Positions 9,263 through 17,738 are shown, counted from the stretch's first letter. The stretch: 64,000 nt of DNA from Bradyrhizobium diazoefficiens (GCF_016616885.1 NZ_CP067102.1:5236501-5300500), one strand, 5' to 3'. The notes: generated from the letters alone by a model not told the origin. Numbers and translations: made by a program.

Positions 9263-9451
9263 TGTCAGGATGATACGCAGCGCCATCATATCGCCCTGGA
9301 CGCGGATCGCTGGCCGGACGATATCCGACTATCCGACATAGAGCCGCGCTTCGTCTGTCAAGGTTGCGGTGGTCGCGGCGCCGATGTCCGGCCCGACTTC
9401 GATCGGGGTAAGCCACAGATTGCAGCCATGGGGTATCGAAACACAAAATGA
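9263..9451 (+). pseudogene. Zinc-ribbon hypothetical protein, 5'-truncated remnant
   Basis: The frame ending at 9451 reads HHIALDADRWPDDIRLSDIE and then FVCQGCGGRGADVRPDF, with a CxxC zinc knuckle. This is the C-terminal half of a small protein common in Bradyrhizobium. The expected N-terminal half, with a first CxxC and a start codon, cannot be read in any frame upstream; the frame continues back only as shadow-like sequence. I therefore treat it as a remnant. Homology is recalled from memory, not searched. Confidence 0.45.
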
Positions 9452-9534
9452 CCAAGGGCTGGCGGCCTCTTGCCCTCGCCTCGTGGTTGCGATTGGATAT
9501 CCTCGGTGCTTTTTGCATTTCAAGAGGTCCAATT

Positions 9535-9762
9535 ATGTTTCGAATGATTGCATTAGCAGTTCTGATGTTGAGCCCGATCAGTTCGGAGGCCTTGGCGCAA
9601 AACTGCCGACAAATGCCCGCGGGACCGGCGCGGTTCGAATGTGCCATGAAAATCCCGCCTTTGCCGCAAAAGCTCGAGCGTTGCCAAGATGAGGGTCGAA
9701 AGATGGGACTCTCCAATCAAAGGAGCGCAAGAATCAAAGGAGCGCAAGCGCCGGCGGACTAA
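9535..9762 (+). CDS. Small secreted hypothetical protein
   Basis: 75 residues from ATG 9535 with AAGAGG 7 nt upstream. The signal peptide MFRMIALAVLMLSPISSEAL ends in ALAQ, a good cleavage site. The mature part (about 53 residues) has three Cys (NCRQ, FECAMK, ERCQDEG), followed by a basic tail. Small Cys-containing periplasmic proteins like this are frequent in rhizobia. No function can be given. Confidence 0.65.
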   Translation: MFRMIALAVLMLSPISSEALAQNCRQMPAGPARFECAMKIPPLPQKLERCQDEGRKMGLSNQRSARIKGAQAPAD

Positions 9763-9798
9763 AACCATATGTAAGGGCCTGCATGAGTCGCTGATTGG

Positions 9799-10086
9799 AT
9801 GATCAAAGGCTGGGGGCGGCCTTTCGACGAGCCGATTGACGTTGCCGGCCGGAAGCTGGTCACGCTGCTTGATGCCGGCGAGTACATCGCCGCGATGCCG
9901 AAGAAAGAGCACAACGCGCCAGAGTGGCAAGCCGCCATGGAAGCGCTGCTCCTGGTGGCGGAAGGCGGCGGTCCGACGATGTTTGTCCGTACCTTGCGGG
10001 CATTGAACCACCACTACGTACCGGAGTTCAACCCAAAGGGAAAGGAGCCGCATTGGGGCCGGCGCAAGCTCAAGAGGGATCAATGA
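9799..10086 (+). CDS. Small hypothetical protein, first of a coupled pair
   Basis: 95 residues from ATG 9799. The sequence is mixed alpha/beta with no membrane segment (AGRKLVTLLDAGEYIAAMPK, then EWQAAMEALLLVAEGGGPT). I recognise it only as a conserved rhizobial hypothetical. Its stop overlaps the next start as ATGA (10083-10086), so the two are translated together. Confidence 0.7.
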   Translation: MIKGWGRPFDEPIDVAGRKLVTLLDAGEYIAAMPKKEHNAPEWQAAMEALLLVAEGGGPTMFVRTLRALNHHYVPEFNPKGKEPHWGRRKLKRDQ

Positions 10087-10229
10087 CCGTTTTCGTGTAC
10101 GTGAACACCGTCAAGCAGGTCGGCGACGCCGACCACATCAAGGTCTTCTCCACGCTCGACGCCGCGGAAAAGTGGTTTGAGGAAAACGACCCTGAAGGGC
10201 TCGCCTTCGAGTATGACGTTCTGGAGTGA
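10083..10229 (+). CDS. Very small hypothetical protein, coupled to the 9799 gene
   Basis: 48 residues; ATG 10083 overlaps the upstream TGA. The sequence MTVFVYVNTVKQVGD, with FSTLDAAEKWFEENDPEG and EYDVLE, suggests a small beta-alpha-beta fold. Many short rhizobial proteins end similarly. The coupled start is the main evidence that it is translated. Confidence 0.65.
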   Translation: MTVFVYVNTVKQVGDADHIKVFSTLDAAEKWFEENDPEGLAFEYDVLE

Positions 10230-10288
10230 ATCGAATCGCTGTACGGCTGGCCCGGCGCAAACTAACCGGCTTCCGGCCGCGAAGATAA

Positions 10289-10486
10289 TTAGTTCCACAT
10301 GGTGGGTGGATTTAAAGCTTTGCGCCCTGCCGCCTTCAAGGCGTCTGTTGAAAGCTGCCCCTGTGCTGCCGCCTCAAGAATCTTCGACGCAACGTGCGTT
10401 CTGGCGCCGGTCTCATTGATGGGAATGTTCTCGCAGACTTCCTCAAGCACCGCTCTAAGCAGCGCAGTCGTTTCCGCACTAAACAT
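10289..10486 (-). CDS. Small conserved hypothetical protein
   Basis: 65 residues. It contains LLRAVLEEVCENIP, then TGARTHVASKILEAAAQGQL and an ALNPPTMWN end. This is a pattern I recognise from many Bradyrhizobium paralogues (helix - HVASKILEAA - PTMW). All helical, no membrane segment or known catalytic motif. Function unknown. Confidence 0.7.
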   Translation of the reverse strand: MFSAETTALLRAVLEEVCENIPINETGARTHVASKILEAAAQGQLSTDALKAAGRKALNPPTMWN

Positions 10487-10633
10487 GCATCACCCCAATA
10501 GACAACGAGGACAACGAACTCCCGCGAGCGGATTATGATCGCTCGCTGGAGCTCGCAATGCATTCCGGTCTGAGCACTGAAATCCCAGCGCCGCTAGATT
10601 GGCACCTATCCGTCAAAGTAGTGTGACACGGGG

Positions 10634-10649
10634 CCCGCCAGCGTGAACC
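10634..10649. repeat. Short repeat, copy 1 (16 bp)
   Basis: CCCGCCAGCGTGAACC here is identical to 12067-12082. Both copies lie in gene-free DNA next to hairpins, in the same small-gene region. Confidence 0.5.
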
Positions 10650-10886
10650 CGTGGGCCCGCCGCTAACTCATGTGAAACGGACGCTCGGCCGCGTTGGTGC
10701 GCTGATCGATGCGATCGGCGGAGGCGAGTTGTTAACTTGCCACAGAGTCTAAGTTCCTCGAAAGGAACAGCATTTTCCTAGCGGGACGAAACATGGTTGA
10801 AACAATGCAATGCTTTGCTCGTCATCCCGGGGCTGGCTGCATATTTCACTTGTTCATTTGACCCGGTTATTTTTGACCAATGCGCG

Positions 10887-10920
10887 GGCCGCAGCTGCCC
10901 AGCTGCGGCCTTCGTATTTT
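10887..10920 (+). terminator. Hairpin with T-rich tail
   Basis: Perfect 11-bp arms GGCCGCAGCTG (10887-10897) and CAGCTGCGGCC (10900-10910) are followed by TTCGTATTTT. It is 29 nt before the gene at 10949. No gene is supported directly upstream on the plus strand, so it may end a small RNA or a degraded gene. Confidence 0.55.
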
Positions 10921-10948
10921 TCGAATTCCGTTTTAGGGATCGCATCTA

Positions 10949-11161
10949 GTGTCCAACGAACATTGCCTGATCGTCCATGCAGCAGGAAGACAACTGGACC
11001 TGCTCCGAGGAGAAGCTTCGCGGATCGCAAAAGGAAAGCAGATCAACTGGTGGACGGATCGCGCCGAAGTCGGCACACGCTTCTGTTTTGAAGATGTCGC
11101 GGCGAAGGAGGCTTTTGCGCTTACCTGCGATAACTTTGGCATTCGTTGCCGAGACGGCTAG
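10949..11161 (+). CDS. Small hypothetical protein
   Basis: 70 residues from GTG 10949, with AGGGA about 10 nt upstream. The sequence has two Cys near the end (FALTCDNFGIRCRDG) and a WWTDRAEVGTRFCFED core. It looks like a folded small domain and not a shadow. An overlapping minus-strand frame is judged the shadow. A hairpin that may act as terminator lies at 11262-11279. Confidence 0.6.
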   Translation: MSNEHCLIVHAAGRQLDLLRGEASRIAKGKQINWWTDRAEVGTRFCFEDVAAKEAFALTCDNFGIRCRDG

Positions 11162-11261
11162 CAAAGCAGAAACTCGCTCGGCGTTGCGAAGCGGGTAAGG
11201 TTGGCCGCAGGTTCTGCTTTAGGATCGGACCTCCACACCATGCGGATGACTAGTGAAAGAC

Positions 11262-11290
11262 GCCGCCGACTGAGGCGGCCTTATTCATTT
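11262..11290. terminator. Bidirectional terminator candidate
   Basis: GCCGCC (11262-11267) / GGCGGC (11274-11279) with a 6-nt loop, then CTTATTCATTT on the plus side and GTCTTTC on the minus side. It separates the convergent genes ending at 11161 and 11281. Confidence 0.6.
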
Positions 11291-11481
11291 GCGGTGCGAT
11301 TATTGACGTTGGCGAAAAAGGGACGACAGGCAAGAGCCGCATTGCTCTCTGCCTTTTCGGCCTTCTCGTACTGCTCCAGCGCTAGGACATGGAGAGTTAT
11401 CGCCATCGCCGGATCGGGCTCTACAAGAGCCAGCCGGGCGGCGGCCTCTGCCTGCCTGAGATGATACTCGACATCTGACAC
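11281..11481 (-). CDS. Small helical hypothetical protein with stress-type promoter
   Basis: 66 residues from GTG 11481 with GGGAGG 5 nt upstream. The sequence is strongly helical (EYHLRQAEAAARLALVEPDP, then LHVLALEQYEKAEKAE). This is a common architecture among small rhizobial stress proteins. A GGAAC-N17-CGTT promoter ends 34 nt before the start. Function unknown. Confidence 0.7.
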   Translation of the reverse strand: MSDVEYHLRQAEAAARLALVEPDPAMAITLHVLALEQYEKAEKAESNAALACRPFFANVNNRTANE

Positions 11482-11514
11482 CGGCGCCTCCCGGTGTGTC
11501 CCTTAACAACGCGT

Positions 11515-11540
11515 AACGCGCCGGGCCGAATGAACGTTCC
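11515..11540 (-). promoter_or_regulatory. EcfG-type promoter for the 11281-11481 gene
   Basis: On the minus strand: GGAAC (11536-11540), 17-nt spacer, CGTT (11515-11518). It matches the rhizobial EcfG consensus GGAAC-N16/17-CGTT and stands 34 nt from the start codon. Confidence 0.65.
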
Positions 11541-11570
11541 GACCTTCATGTCTCAGCCGGGCTGTGGCGA

Positions 11571-11765
11571 TCAAAGCTGCTCCAGTCCACCCTCGATCAC
11601 TCGGAGGTCCTCAAGGATAGAATCTCGAGACCGAGCCGCGTTGATACCCGATGTGGACTGTAACGGCTTGAGCAACTGACGCCGGAGCTCGCGCATATTC
11701 TCCAGAGCTTGCCGGTTCTTCGAACGCACATAAGCGGAAACGATCGATTCAATGCCTGCTGGCAT
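11571..11765 (-). CDS. Small hypothetical helical protein
   Basis: 64 residues from ATG 11765, preferred over TTG 11786 because GGGAG lies 8 nt upstream. The protein is helical and charged (AYVRSKNRQALENMRELRRQ, then ILEDLRVIEGGLEQL), possibly a coiled coil. Nothing identifies its function. Confidence 0.55.
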   Translation of the reverse strand: MPAGIESIVSAYVRSKNRQALENMRELRRQLLKPLQSTSGINAARSRDSILEDLRVIEGGLEQL

Positions 11766-11919
11766 TGGGTAGCTCCCAATATCCAATTCTAAAATGGGTC
11801 AGCATCGTAGTCGTCCGGGAAAATCTGGTATGCACACTTTGGTGCTTAGGGTTAAAGCGCCTGCCAGCCAGCCCCGGTAGCCCCCTCCCTAAGCACGCTG
11901 ACGTGCATTAAATTACGCG

Positions 11920-11947
11920 GGCCGCAGCGAGCTCAGTCGCTGCGGCC
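11920..11947. terminator. Hairpin resembling the one at 10887
   Basis: GGCCGCAGCGA (11920-11930) / TCGCTGCGGCC (11937-11947) with a 6-nt loop, followed by TGCGCATTTGTTG. The outer stem and the flanking GCGGGCCGCAG match the 10887 hairpin, so the two may be copies of one element. Confidence 0.45.
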
Positions 11948-12066
11948 TGCGCATTTGTTGATCCGTGGACCAAAGAAATTGCCGCCGACCTCGTGAGCCG
12001 GCGGCGGGAGTTAGCAGAGATATAGACCGGCGGGCACCGGTCGCTTGAGGTTGATGTAGCATGAGT

Positions 12067-12082
12067 CCCGCCAGCGTGAACC
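12067..12082. repeat. Short repeat, copy 2 (16 bp)
   Basis: CCCGCCAGCGTGAACC, identical to 10634-10649. Here it forms a hairpin with GGCGGG at 12083-12088. Confidence 0.5.
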
Positions 12083-12132
12083 GGCGGGCACTCTTCAGAA
12101 GGCAACTTGTGAGCACCGTGAGCCAAACCGCC

Positions 12133-12213
12133 CTAGAGCACAAGTCCCAACGCCAACCAGGTCGCAAGAGACAAGCAGACGCCAATTCCCAGATATGGCA
12201 ATACAATGCGCAT
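12133..12213 (-). CDS. 26-residue single-helix membrane peptide
   Basis: ATG 12213 is preceded by GGAGG with a 5-nt spacer, an excellent ribosome-binding site. The frame encodes 26 residues starting MRIVLPYLGIGVCL and ending WLALGLVL, almost entirely one hydrophobic helix, then TAG. It is too short for routine gene callers. The combination of strong RBS and clean transmembrane composition supports translation. Function unknown. Confidence 0.5.
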   Translation of the reverse strand: MRIVLPYLGIGVCLSLATWLALGLVL

Positions 12214-12288
12214 CGGTCCCTCCTCGGCTCCGAGACGCTCTGAAAACACTGTCAGACTCGCATATTCGCGGACCCATGCCTATCTCAA

Positions 12289-12700
12289 TTGCATGCGTAC
12301 GAGGTCTGCCTGGCGACGGCCGACGAACAGGTCCCGTCGGGGCCGGACTGGATTCATGAAGTAAAGCACGACGGCTATCGGATGCTTGTCATCCGAGAGG
12401 ACAAGCGCGTGCACCTCCTCCCGCGCAATGGAAAGCGATTGGACAGACGCTATCTGTGGATTACCGATGCGGCACTGAAGAACCGGCAGAAGCATTTCGT
12501 CATCGACGGCGAAGCTGTGATCCACGACGTCGACGGGATCTCGGACTTCAGCGCACTGCACTCGCGCAGGCACGATCACGAGGTCCAGCTTTACGCATTG
12601 ACATTCTGGCGATCGGCGGAGACGGAGACGATTTGCGCATCGTGCTCCTGCACATGCGCAAAGCCCAACCTGGAGCAGCTATTGGCTCGGCGCCTAGAGC
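12289..12700 (+). pseudogene. ATP-dependent DNA ligase (LigD-type) remnant
   Basis: The frame from 12289 contains the ligase adenylation start: VPSGPDWIHEVKHDGYRML, where K in KHDGYR is the nucleophile motif, then HVIDGEAV-like FVIDGEAVIHDVDGISDF. After VQLYA (about 12597) the match continues one frame over as DILAIGGDGDDLR, and later returns as KPNLEQLLARRLER. At least two frameshifts and loss of the rest of the domain make it non-functional. It is fused at about 12700 to an unrelated remnant. Confidence 0.75.
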
Positions 12701-12862
12701 GAGCTACATTGATCGCAATCTCAGAGGCGAAAAGCCCGCCGATCTTCAGGTTACAGCAACCGACTAAGTTTTCACTCGTTATCAACCTCAAAACCGCTAG
12801 GAGCTTGGCCTCACAGTGCCGCCAACGCTGCTCGCAGCCGCCGACGAGATTATCGAATAGAG
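12700..12862 (+). pseudogene. ABC_sub_bind substrate-binding protein, C-terminal remnant
   Basis: Read across three frames the DNA gives SYIDRNLRGEKPADLQV, QQPTKFSLVINLKTARSLA and LTVPPTLLAAADEIIE-stop. In order this is the conserved C-terminus of the ABC_sub_bind (DUF534-like) periplasmic proteins abundant in Bradyrhizobium. Two single-base shifts are needed. The stop TAG is at 12860-12862. It directly follows the ligase remnant, so a deletion joined two unrelated genes. Confidence 0.7.
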
Positions 12863-13025
12863 AGGCTAATTCTTGCAGCTGTTGGCCAGGGAAGACTCTT
12901 GCAGCCAGCGCCTTTCGTATCCTTCAGAGCGACCTGTGTATTCGATGGCAATGATCGGCGTACGACATTCCGCGGATAGCGCCTAGTCGAGTGCGCCATC
13001 CGCACCTGCGTTGATAGCTTCACCC

Positions 13026-13432
13026 TTAAGCCTTCAGATCCGTGATGCGCATGATCGCCACGACGTTCCCATCGTTGAACGCCTGCTCCTTTGTGTCCTT
13101 CCTGCAGGTCCAGACAAAGTTCTTCTTGGCCGTAAAGCTTTTTCCCTCCTGCTCGATCCGAAGCTCCCCCTCAGGGATATGGCAGATCATGGCATTCATC
13201 ATCGGAGGACCATGGTCTTCGATCCCGGCTGCATGATGATATCGCGCATTGAGACGGTCTTGAAACCGGGGATGATGGACGGTGTCTCGCCCTCGTAAGC
13301 ACGCACTACGACGCCTGGCCAGGGCGTCTCGTCCTTGTAGGACGTGGTTTGAGCGGCGGCTGGCCTCATCATGGCCACGGAGGCCGCCGCCAATCCGATT
13401 CCCAATGCTGACCTTCGATCGATTCTGTTCAT
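13026..13432 (-). pseudogene. Exported cupin-like protein with one frameshift
   Basis: From ATG 13432 the frame encodes a Tat-like signal peptide (RIDRRSALGIGLAAASVAMM), then a cupin-like start (GFKTVSMRDIIMQPGSKTMV) and hits a stop near 13196. The rest continues one frame over from about 13210 as PPMMNAMICHIPEGELRI, FVWTCRKDTKEQAFNDG and VAIMRITDLKA, ending at 13026. A single base missing near 13208-13215 explains it. Total length (~135 residues) fits small rhizobial secreted cupins. Pseudogene or sequencing error. Confidence 0.7.
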
Positions 13433-13892
13433 CGCTTTTCTCCCGTGAGGCCACGCAGCAAGCCGCCGCAAACGACCTGCGCATTTCGTGGAAGGTGAGC
13501 CGTGCTGCGAACCGACGAAAAAGAGTCGGTCCCTAAAGTGAGCATCCCTGCCGGTGGCATCAGTGCTGCTCGTTCGCCCCGGACGGTGATTTCGGCTGTC
13601 CCGTTAGGGCAACTTCACTATACATGACCCAGCGCCCGAGAACCGCATCGATACCAAGTCAGCGCGACTGACCTGCCTCGCGGTCGGTGGTAAGTGCGCC
13701 ACCCACCGATTGGACGTCCTGTCCGAAGGCGACGACTGCGGCTCGGAAATGTCCGGATCTGTGCCCCAACCAGACATGGCGGATCAAATCAGCGATGTCG
13801 GCTCGAAACAAGGCGGACCTTGTGTTGTCGAGTGCGGACGGAAATGGAATTGGGCTCGCGCTCGGCAGGCCCCCGCTGTGCCCTCGGCAATT
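13433..13892. other. Gene-free stretch before the monooxygenase
   Basis: About 460 bp downstream of the monooxygenase stop. Overlapping frames here have no ribosome-binding sites and no recognisable motifs. I see nothing supportable. Confidence 0.4.
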
Positions 13893-15692
13893 TCAAGCCT
13901 TGTGGTGGACAGTTTGCAGGCCATAGACCGGCGTCGGGATGCTCTCGTAGCGCGCCTTCAACTGCAGGGAAAGGAATTGCGAGTAATGCCGCGACTGATG
14001 CAGATTGCCGCCGTGGAACCATAGTCCTTCCTGCTGCGTCGGCTTCCACATGTTGCGCTGTTCACCTTCCCATGGGCCGGGGTCCTTTGTCGTATTCGAG
14101 CCGAGGCCCCAGACCTTGCCGACTTGGTCGGCCATTTCCCGACTCACGAGATCAGCGACAAAACCATTCATCGAGCTGTAGCCGGTGGCATAGACGATCA
14201 CGTCCGCTGACAATTCCTTGCCGTTGTCGAGCCTGACGCCGTAGGGCGTGATTTCATCGACCTGTCCAGCGAACAGTTTGATTTTGCCGTCAATGATAAG
14301 CTGCGAAGCGCCGACGTCGATGTAATAGCCCGAGCCGCGGCGCAGATACTTCATAAATAGCCCGGAATCGTCGTCGCCGAAGTCGAGCCTGAAGCCGGCC
14401 TTCTCCAGCCCGGCATAGAAAGCGGCGTCGTCCTGGCGAATCTTGTCGTAGACCGGCTTTTGAAACTGATTCAAGATCCGGTAGGGCAGTGAAGCGAAGA
14501 TCAGATCGGCCTTTGCCGTGGTCATTCCGCTGCGGACGGCACGTTCGGAATAAAGATCACCGAGGGTCGCCATCAGCGAATCCGAGCGCACAATGTGCGT
14601 CGTCGAGCGCTGCACCATCGTTACGTCGATGCCGGCCTCGTACAGCGCAGCGCAGATGTCATGGGCCGAATTGTTCGAGCCGATCACTACCACCTTCTTG
14701 CCTTTGTAGCCGTCGGAGCCGGGATGGCGTGAGGAATGGTGTTGCTCGCCTTTGAACGTTTCCATGCCTTTGATTTTCGGCAAGTTCGGGTTGGCCGACA
14801 TGCCGGTCGCGAACACAAGCTGCTTGGGCCGCAGAGTAATCTCCTTGCCATCGCGTTCGAAGACGAGGGTCCATTCCTTCTTGATGTCGTCCCAACTGGC
14901 GCGTTTGGCCATGGTGTTCGTCCAGTAGTTCAGCTCCATGACTTTGGTGTACATTTCAAGCCAATCGCCGATCTTGTCCTTGGGCGAGAACACAGGCCAG
15001 TTCTTGGGGAAATCGATGTAGGGCAAGTGATCGTACCAGACGGGGTCGTGCAGGCAGAGGGACTTGTAGCGGTTGCGCCAAGAATCGCCGGCGCGTATGT
15101 TTTTTTCGGCGATGATCGTAGGCACTCCGAGCTGGCGCAGCCGCGCGCCGAGCGCAATGCCGCCCTGTCCGCCGCCGACGATAAGCACGTAGGGCTGGGT
15201 CTTGAAGCCGAGTTGCTCGACTTCCTCGTCACGCAGCTCCTTCCAGGTCTTGGAGCCGGGATTGACGCCGTGCCTAGCACCGAGCGGTCGACTGAAACCA
15301 GCCTTTTCCTCATGGCCCTTGAGTTCGGCCATCGTCGTCAAGAGCGTCCAGATCTGACCGTTCTGCAGTCGGATGAGTCCATATCCGCGCGCTACCTCGG
15401 TCTCGAATGAGATCCAAGACTCGGTCACGCCGCCGGCCTCGGTTGGCGTTTCACCCTCGGCGATTTTCCAGTTGCGCGGCTTCGCATGCGCGAGGCAATG
15501 CGCGAGCATGTCGCGGATCTGATCGCGGCCTTCTATGGTCTTGATGTTCCAGGTGAAGGCAACAAGGTCGCGCCAGTAGCACTCCGGAGCGAACATTCCC
15601 ACGGCGGCGTCGAGATCGCCCGCCGCAAGCGCGGCTTCAAACTTGTCGAGGAAAACCTGGATGCGCGCGCTAACCGTGGTGTCGAGCATCAC
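13893..15692 (-). CDS. Flavin-containing monooxygenase with N-terminal SnoaL-like domain
   Basis: 599 residues. Residues about 1-130 look like a SnoaL/NTF2-like domain (FEAALAAGDLDAAVGMFAPE, CYWRDLVAF). The rest is a class B flavoprotein monooxygenase: FAD Rossmann GGGQGGIALGARL (near 170), a second nucleotide-binding fingerprint VVVIGSNNSAHDICAALYEA, and ATGYSSMNGFVADLV near the C-terminus. The FMO fingerprint FxGxxxHxxxY is represented by FKGEQHHSSRHPG. It would use NAD(P)H and O2 to oxygenate a small organic substrate in the cytosol. No pathway partners are adjacent. The gene is intact while its neighbours are remnants. Confidence 0.88.
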   Translation of the reverse strand: MMLDTTVSARIQVFLDKFEAALAAGDLDAAVGMFAPECYWRDLVAFTWNIKTIEGRDQIRDMLAHCLAHAKPRNWKIAEGETPTEAGGVTESWISFETEVARGYGLIRLQNGQIWTLLTTMAELKGHEEKAGFSRPLGARHGVNPGSKTWKELRDEEVEQLGFKTQPYVLIVGGGQGGIALGARLRQLGVPTIIAEKNIRAGDSWRNRYKSLCLHDPVWYDHLPYIDFPKNWPVFSPKDKIGDWLEMYTKVMELNYWTNTMAKRASWDDIKKEWTLVFERDGKEITLRPKQLVFATGMSANPNLPKIKGMETFKGEQHHSSRHPGSDGYKGKKVVVIGSNNSAHDICAALYEAGIDVTMVQRSTTHIVRSDSLMATLGDLYSERAVRSGMTTAKADLIFASLPYRILNQFQKPVYDKIRQDDAAFYAGLEKAGFRLDFGDDDSGLFMKYLRRGSGYYIDVGASQLIIDGKIKLFAGQVDEITPYGVRLDNGKELSADVIVYATGYSSMNGFVADLVSREMADQVGKVWGLGSNTTKDPGPWEGEQRNMWKPTQQEGLWFHGGNLHQSRHYSQFLSLQLKARYESIPTPVYGLQTVHHKA

Positions 15693-16256
15693 TTCCTCCC
15701 GGATGTCGTTTGCAATTTTTCTGCGCAGGCAGCGTAACCTTACCGCAAATATTGCGGAAATCCAGACTGGCGCGGCAAGGTTGCCGGTGGCCTTCAGCTC
15801 TCAGCGCTCGCCTACCGCTCTGCCCACCGACGAGCGGTACAATAGGAGTTCTATTCCCAAGGCGAAGGAGCTCGGTGGCCTGCTGAGGTCGTTGTTGCGG
15901 GTGAACCGGACTTGTCTGCCGTGATCCTTGACCAGCGCTTTTGTGAAGGGTTTCGGATGCCGGCCGCTTGAGGGACAGCGCGGCGTACTCGGCGGCCGGC
16001 GTCCGAAAGCCTCCAAGGGAGGAAACCGCGCTTGAGGCAACGTAAGGCCGTGCCGCAGGCGCTATGGGGATTTGAGTGCCGCGGATGAGCTGGTTGATTG
16101 GGACCGAGCCGATGCAACGAGTCGTACGACGGTGAAGCGGCTGACGAATGAGCGGCGGTTGGCGTCGAACGCCATGAGTTGTCCGACGATTTGCGACGGC
16201 TGGCGGATATCTGAGCGCACCCTGCCGTGGCCGACGCTTGTAGCCGCTTTGACCTC
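15693..16256. other. Gene-free stretch, possibly degraded mobile DNA
   Basis: No intact gene. Minus-strand frames show scraps such as FTKALVKDHG and ITADKSGSPATT in neighbouring frames that vaguely recall IS6-family transposases. This is too weak to annotate. Confidence 0.3.
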
Positions 16257-16793
16257 TCAATGCACACGTAGCGCACACGACAGCAATGTGGACAACACCA
16301 GTCCCACGCCCTCGCCCGACCGGGTCGGCGCAAAGCAGATGACATGTTCCGGTCCATCGTGGCGCAGATAGTTATTCTCGAGGCGCCCTAGCAACACGCC
16401 CTTGGACGCGTACAGGCCGGCCGCCGTGATCTCCTTCAGAGCGGCCCACCGTGCCGAACCGTAAGTCGTCACCAACTGGCTTTGGTGCGCGCGCCACACC
16501 GAATTGACGATCGCAAACAGCGCGCCGGCGATGCCCCCACCTGCGGCGATTGCTCCGCCCTCCTCGAATATCTCGGGCGCATAGGCTTCAAAGGCGAACC
16601 ACCATTCGAACAACCGCCAAGGCAGACAGAGGGGATAGCCGTCGATCAAGAACCAAGGCTCACCCAAGCGCTGCTGATATCCAAGAGCCGCGGCGGTCCA
16701 TTGCGTCGTGCCCCAGGTCCATGCGACAACGATGCCGAGCACGACGGCGATCTGACCGACATAGATTTTCGCCGGAAACATTTTCTGCCCCAT
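16257..16793 (-). pseudogene. TraG/VirD4 coupling protein, truncated N-terminal remnant
   Basis: 178 residues where the family has 600-700. From ATG 16793 the sequence has two hydrophobic segments and then the conserved TYGSARWA block and an HVICFAPTRSGEGVGLV Walker A. The invariant Lys is Glu here (SGEG for SGKG), and the frame ends 18 residues later after STLLSCALRVH. Walker B and the rest of the ATPase are absent. This is a decayed relic of a conjugative plasmid or integrative element. Confidence 0.75.
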
Positions 16794-17279
16794 TCAACTC
16801 TCGCGAACGAGCGCGGCGAGATGAAAAGCGGGAATCCTTCGCGCATTCAACCTGAATAAAAATCGGTCGCGGCAACGAGATCCGTGTCGATCAAACCCGT
16901 CAATGCGAGATCGTTAATGCGCCAATCTCGGCGTCTTTGAGGAAGTAGCTCAATAGACCGTGAGCGGCATTATGAAGCTGGCTCAACTATCCAACCAACT
17001 GCGATTCGCTCAGCGCAGAAGCTCGTTTCGATTGAGAGAACGAATCGACCGCCTCGCTCGAGCGCAAGTATTCGACGGCGCGCATCGACCGAGTGTCCAG
17101 AAGGGCGGCGCGTTATACTCACTTCGCGAAATGAGTATAGGCTCGCGAACGAGCTCGCGCAGCCAGCGGCGGACGTCTATGGTAGTGCAGGTACCACCAG
17201 CGTCATCCGCCGCGAGCTTGGATGGCCTTGGTCGAAGCGCAAGGGCGGGACGCCAGGAGGGCACGGTTTGCTCGTCAAC

Positions 17280-17720
17280 TGCACTGCCGACATTTGCGGT
17301 TGTACCGGGTTCGAGCAGCACGACCTCGCAGATACCATCCAAAGTGGCAGTTGCCATGTTCGTACCCTGAATATGGGCGCCGAGGCCGTAGACAGTGTCG
17401 TTGGCGATCTCGATCGCCTCCTCCACGGTGTCGTAGGCAATGATCGACAGCACGGGGCCGAATATCTCTTCCTGCGCTATCCTCATGTCGCGACTGACGT
17501 TCGAGAAGATCGTCGGCCGCGCATAGAGGCCGATCTGAAGCTTGTCCGGCCGACCCGGCCCGCCGATCACGAGCGCCGTCCAGGCCGACACCGATCATGA
17601 TCTGGACGCGCTCGAACTGCGGCCGGTTGGCGATCGGACCATGGGTCGTGCTTTCCGCAAGCGGATCGCCCACCGCCAGTTCAGACGCCACGCTCTTTCG
17701 ATCGCGGTTGGCTGGCCGCA
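17280..17720 (-). pseudogene. Aldehyde dehydrogenase, C-terminal remnant
   Basis: Minus-strand frames give ELAVGDPLAESTTHGPIANR and [14 protein letters not shown], then one frame over [39 protein letters not shown] and [20 protein letters not shown]. These are consecutive blocks of the NAD-dependent aldehyde dehydrogenase family, including the EEIFGPVLS signature. The catalytic Cys/Glu half is missing and a frameshift lies near 17580. Confidence 0.75.
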
Positions 17721-17738
17721 TCGGCCCAAGGAGCCGCG

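Larger units (their letters stand above)
10487..10948. other. Intergenic stretch with repeats and hairpins
   Basis: No gene is supported. It holds direct repeats of GGGCCCGCC (10631-10639 and 10653-10661), a 16-bp motif shared with 12067-12082, an inverted repeat GTTCCT/AGGAAC (10753-10768) and the hairpin at 10887-10910. Confidence 0.45.
11787..12132. other. Intergenic stretch with hairpins
   Basis: No gene seen. It contains the hairpin at 11920-11947, a second hairpin ACCGG/CCGGT near 12025, and the 16-bp repeat copy at 12067-12082. Confidence 0.4.

Noticed and set aside
9105..9716. 203-codon minus-strand frame
   Set aside because: It overlaps the secreted 9535 gene and the zinc-ribbon remnant on the other strand, and has no recognisable motif.
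15716..16100. IS6-type transposase remnant on the minus strand
   Set aside because: Only two short, frame-shifted resemblances (KDHG, DKSGS); not enough without a search.
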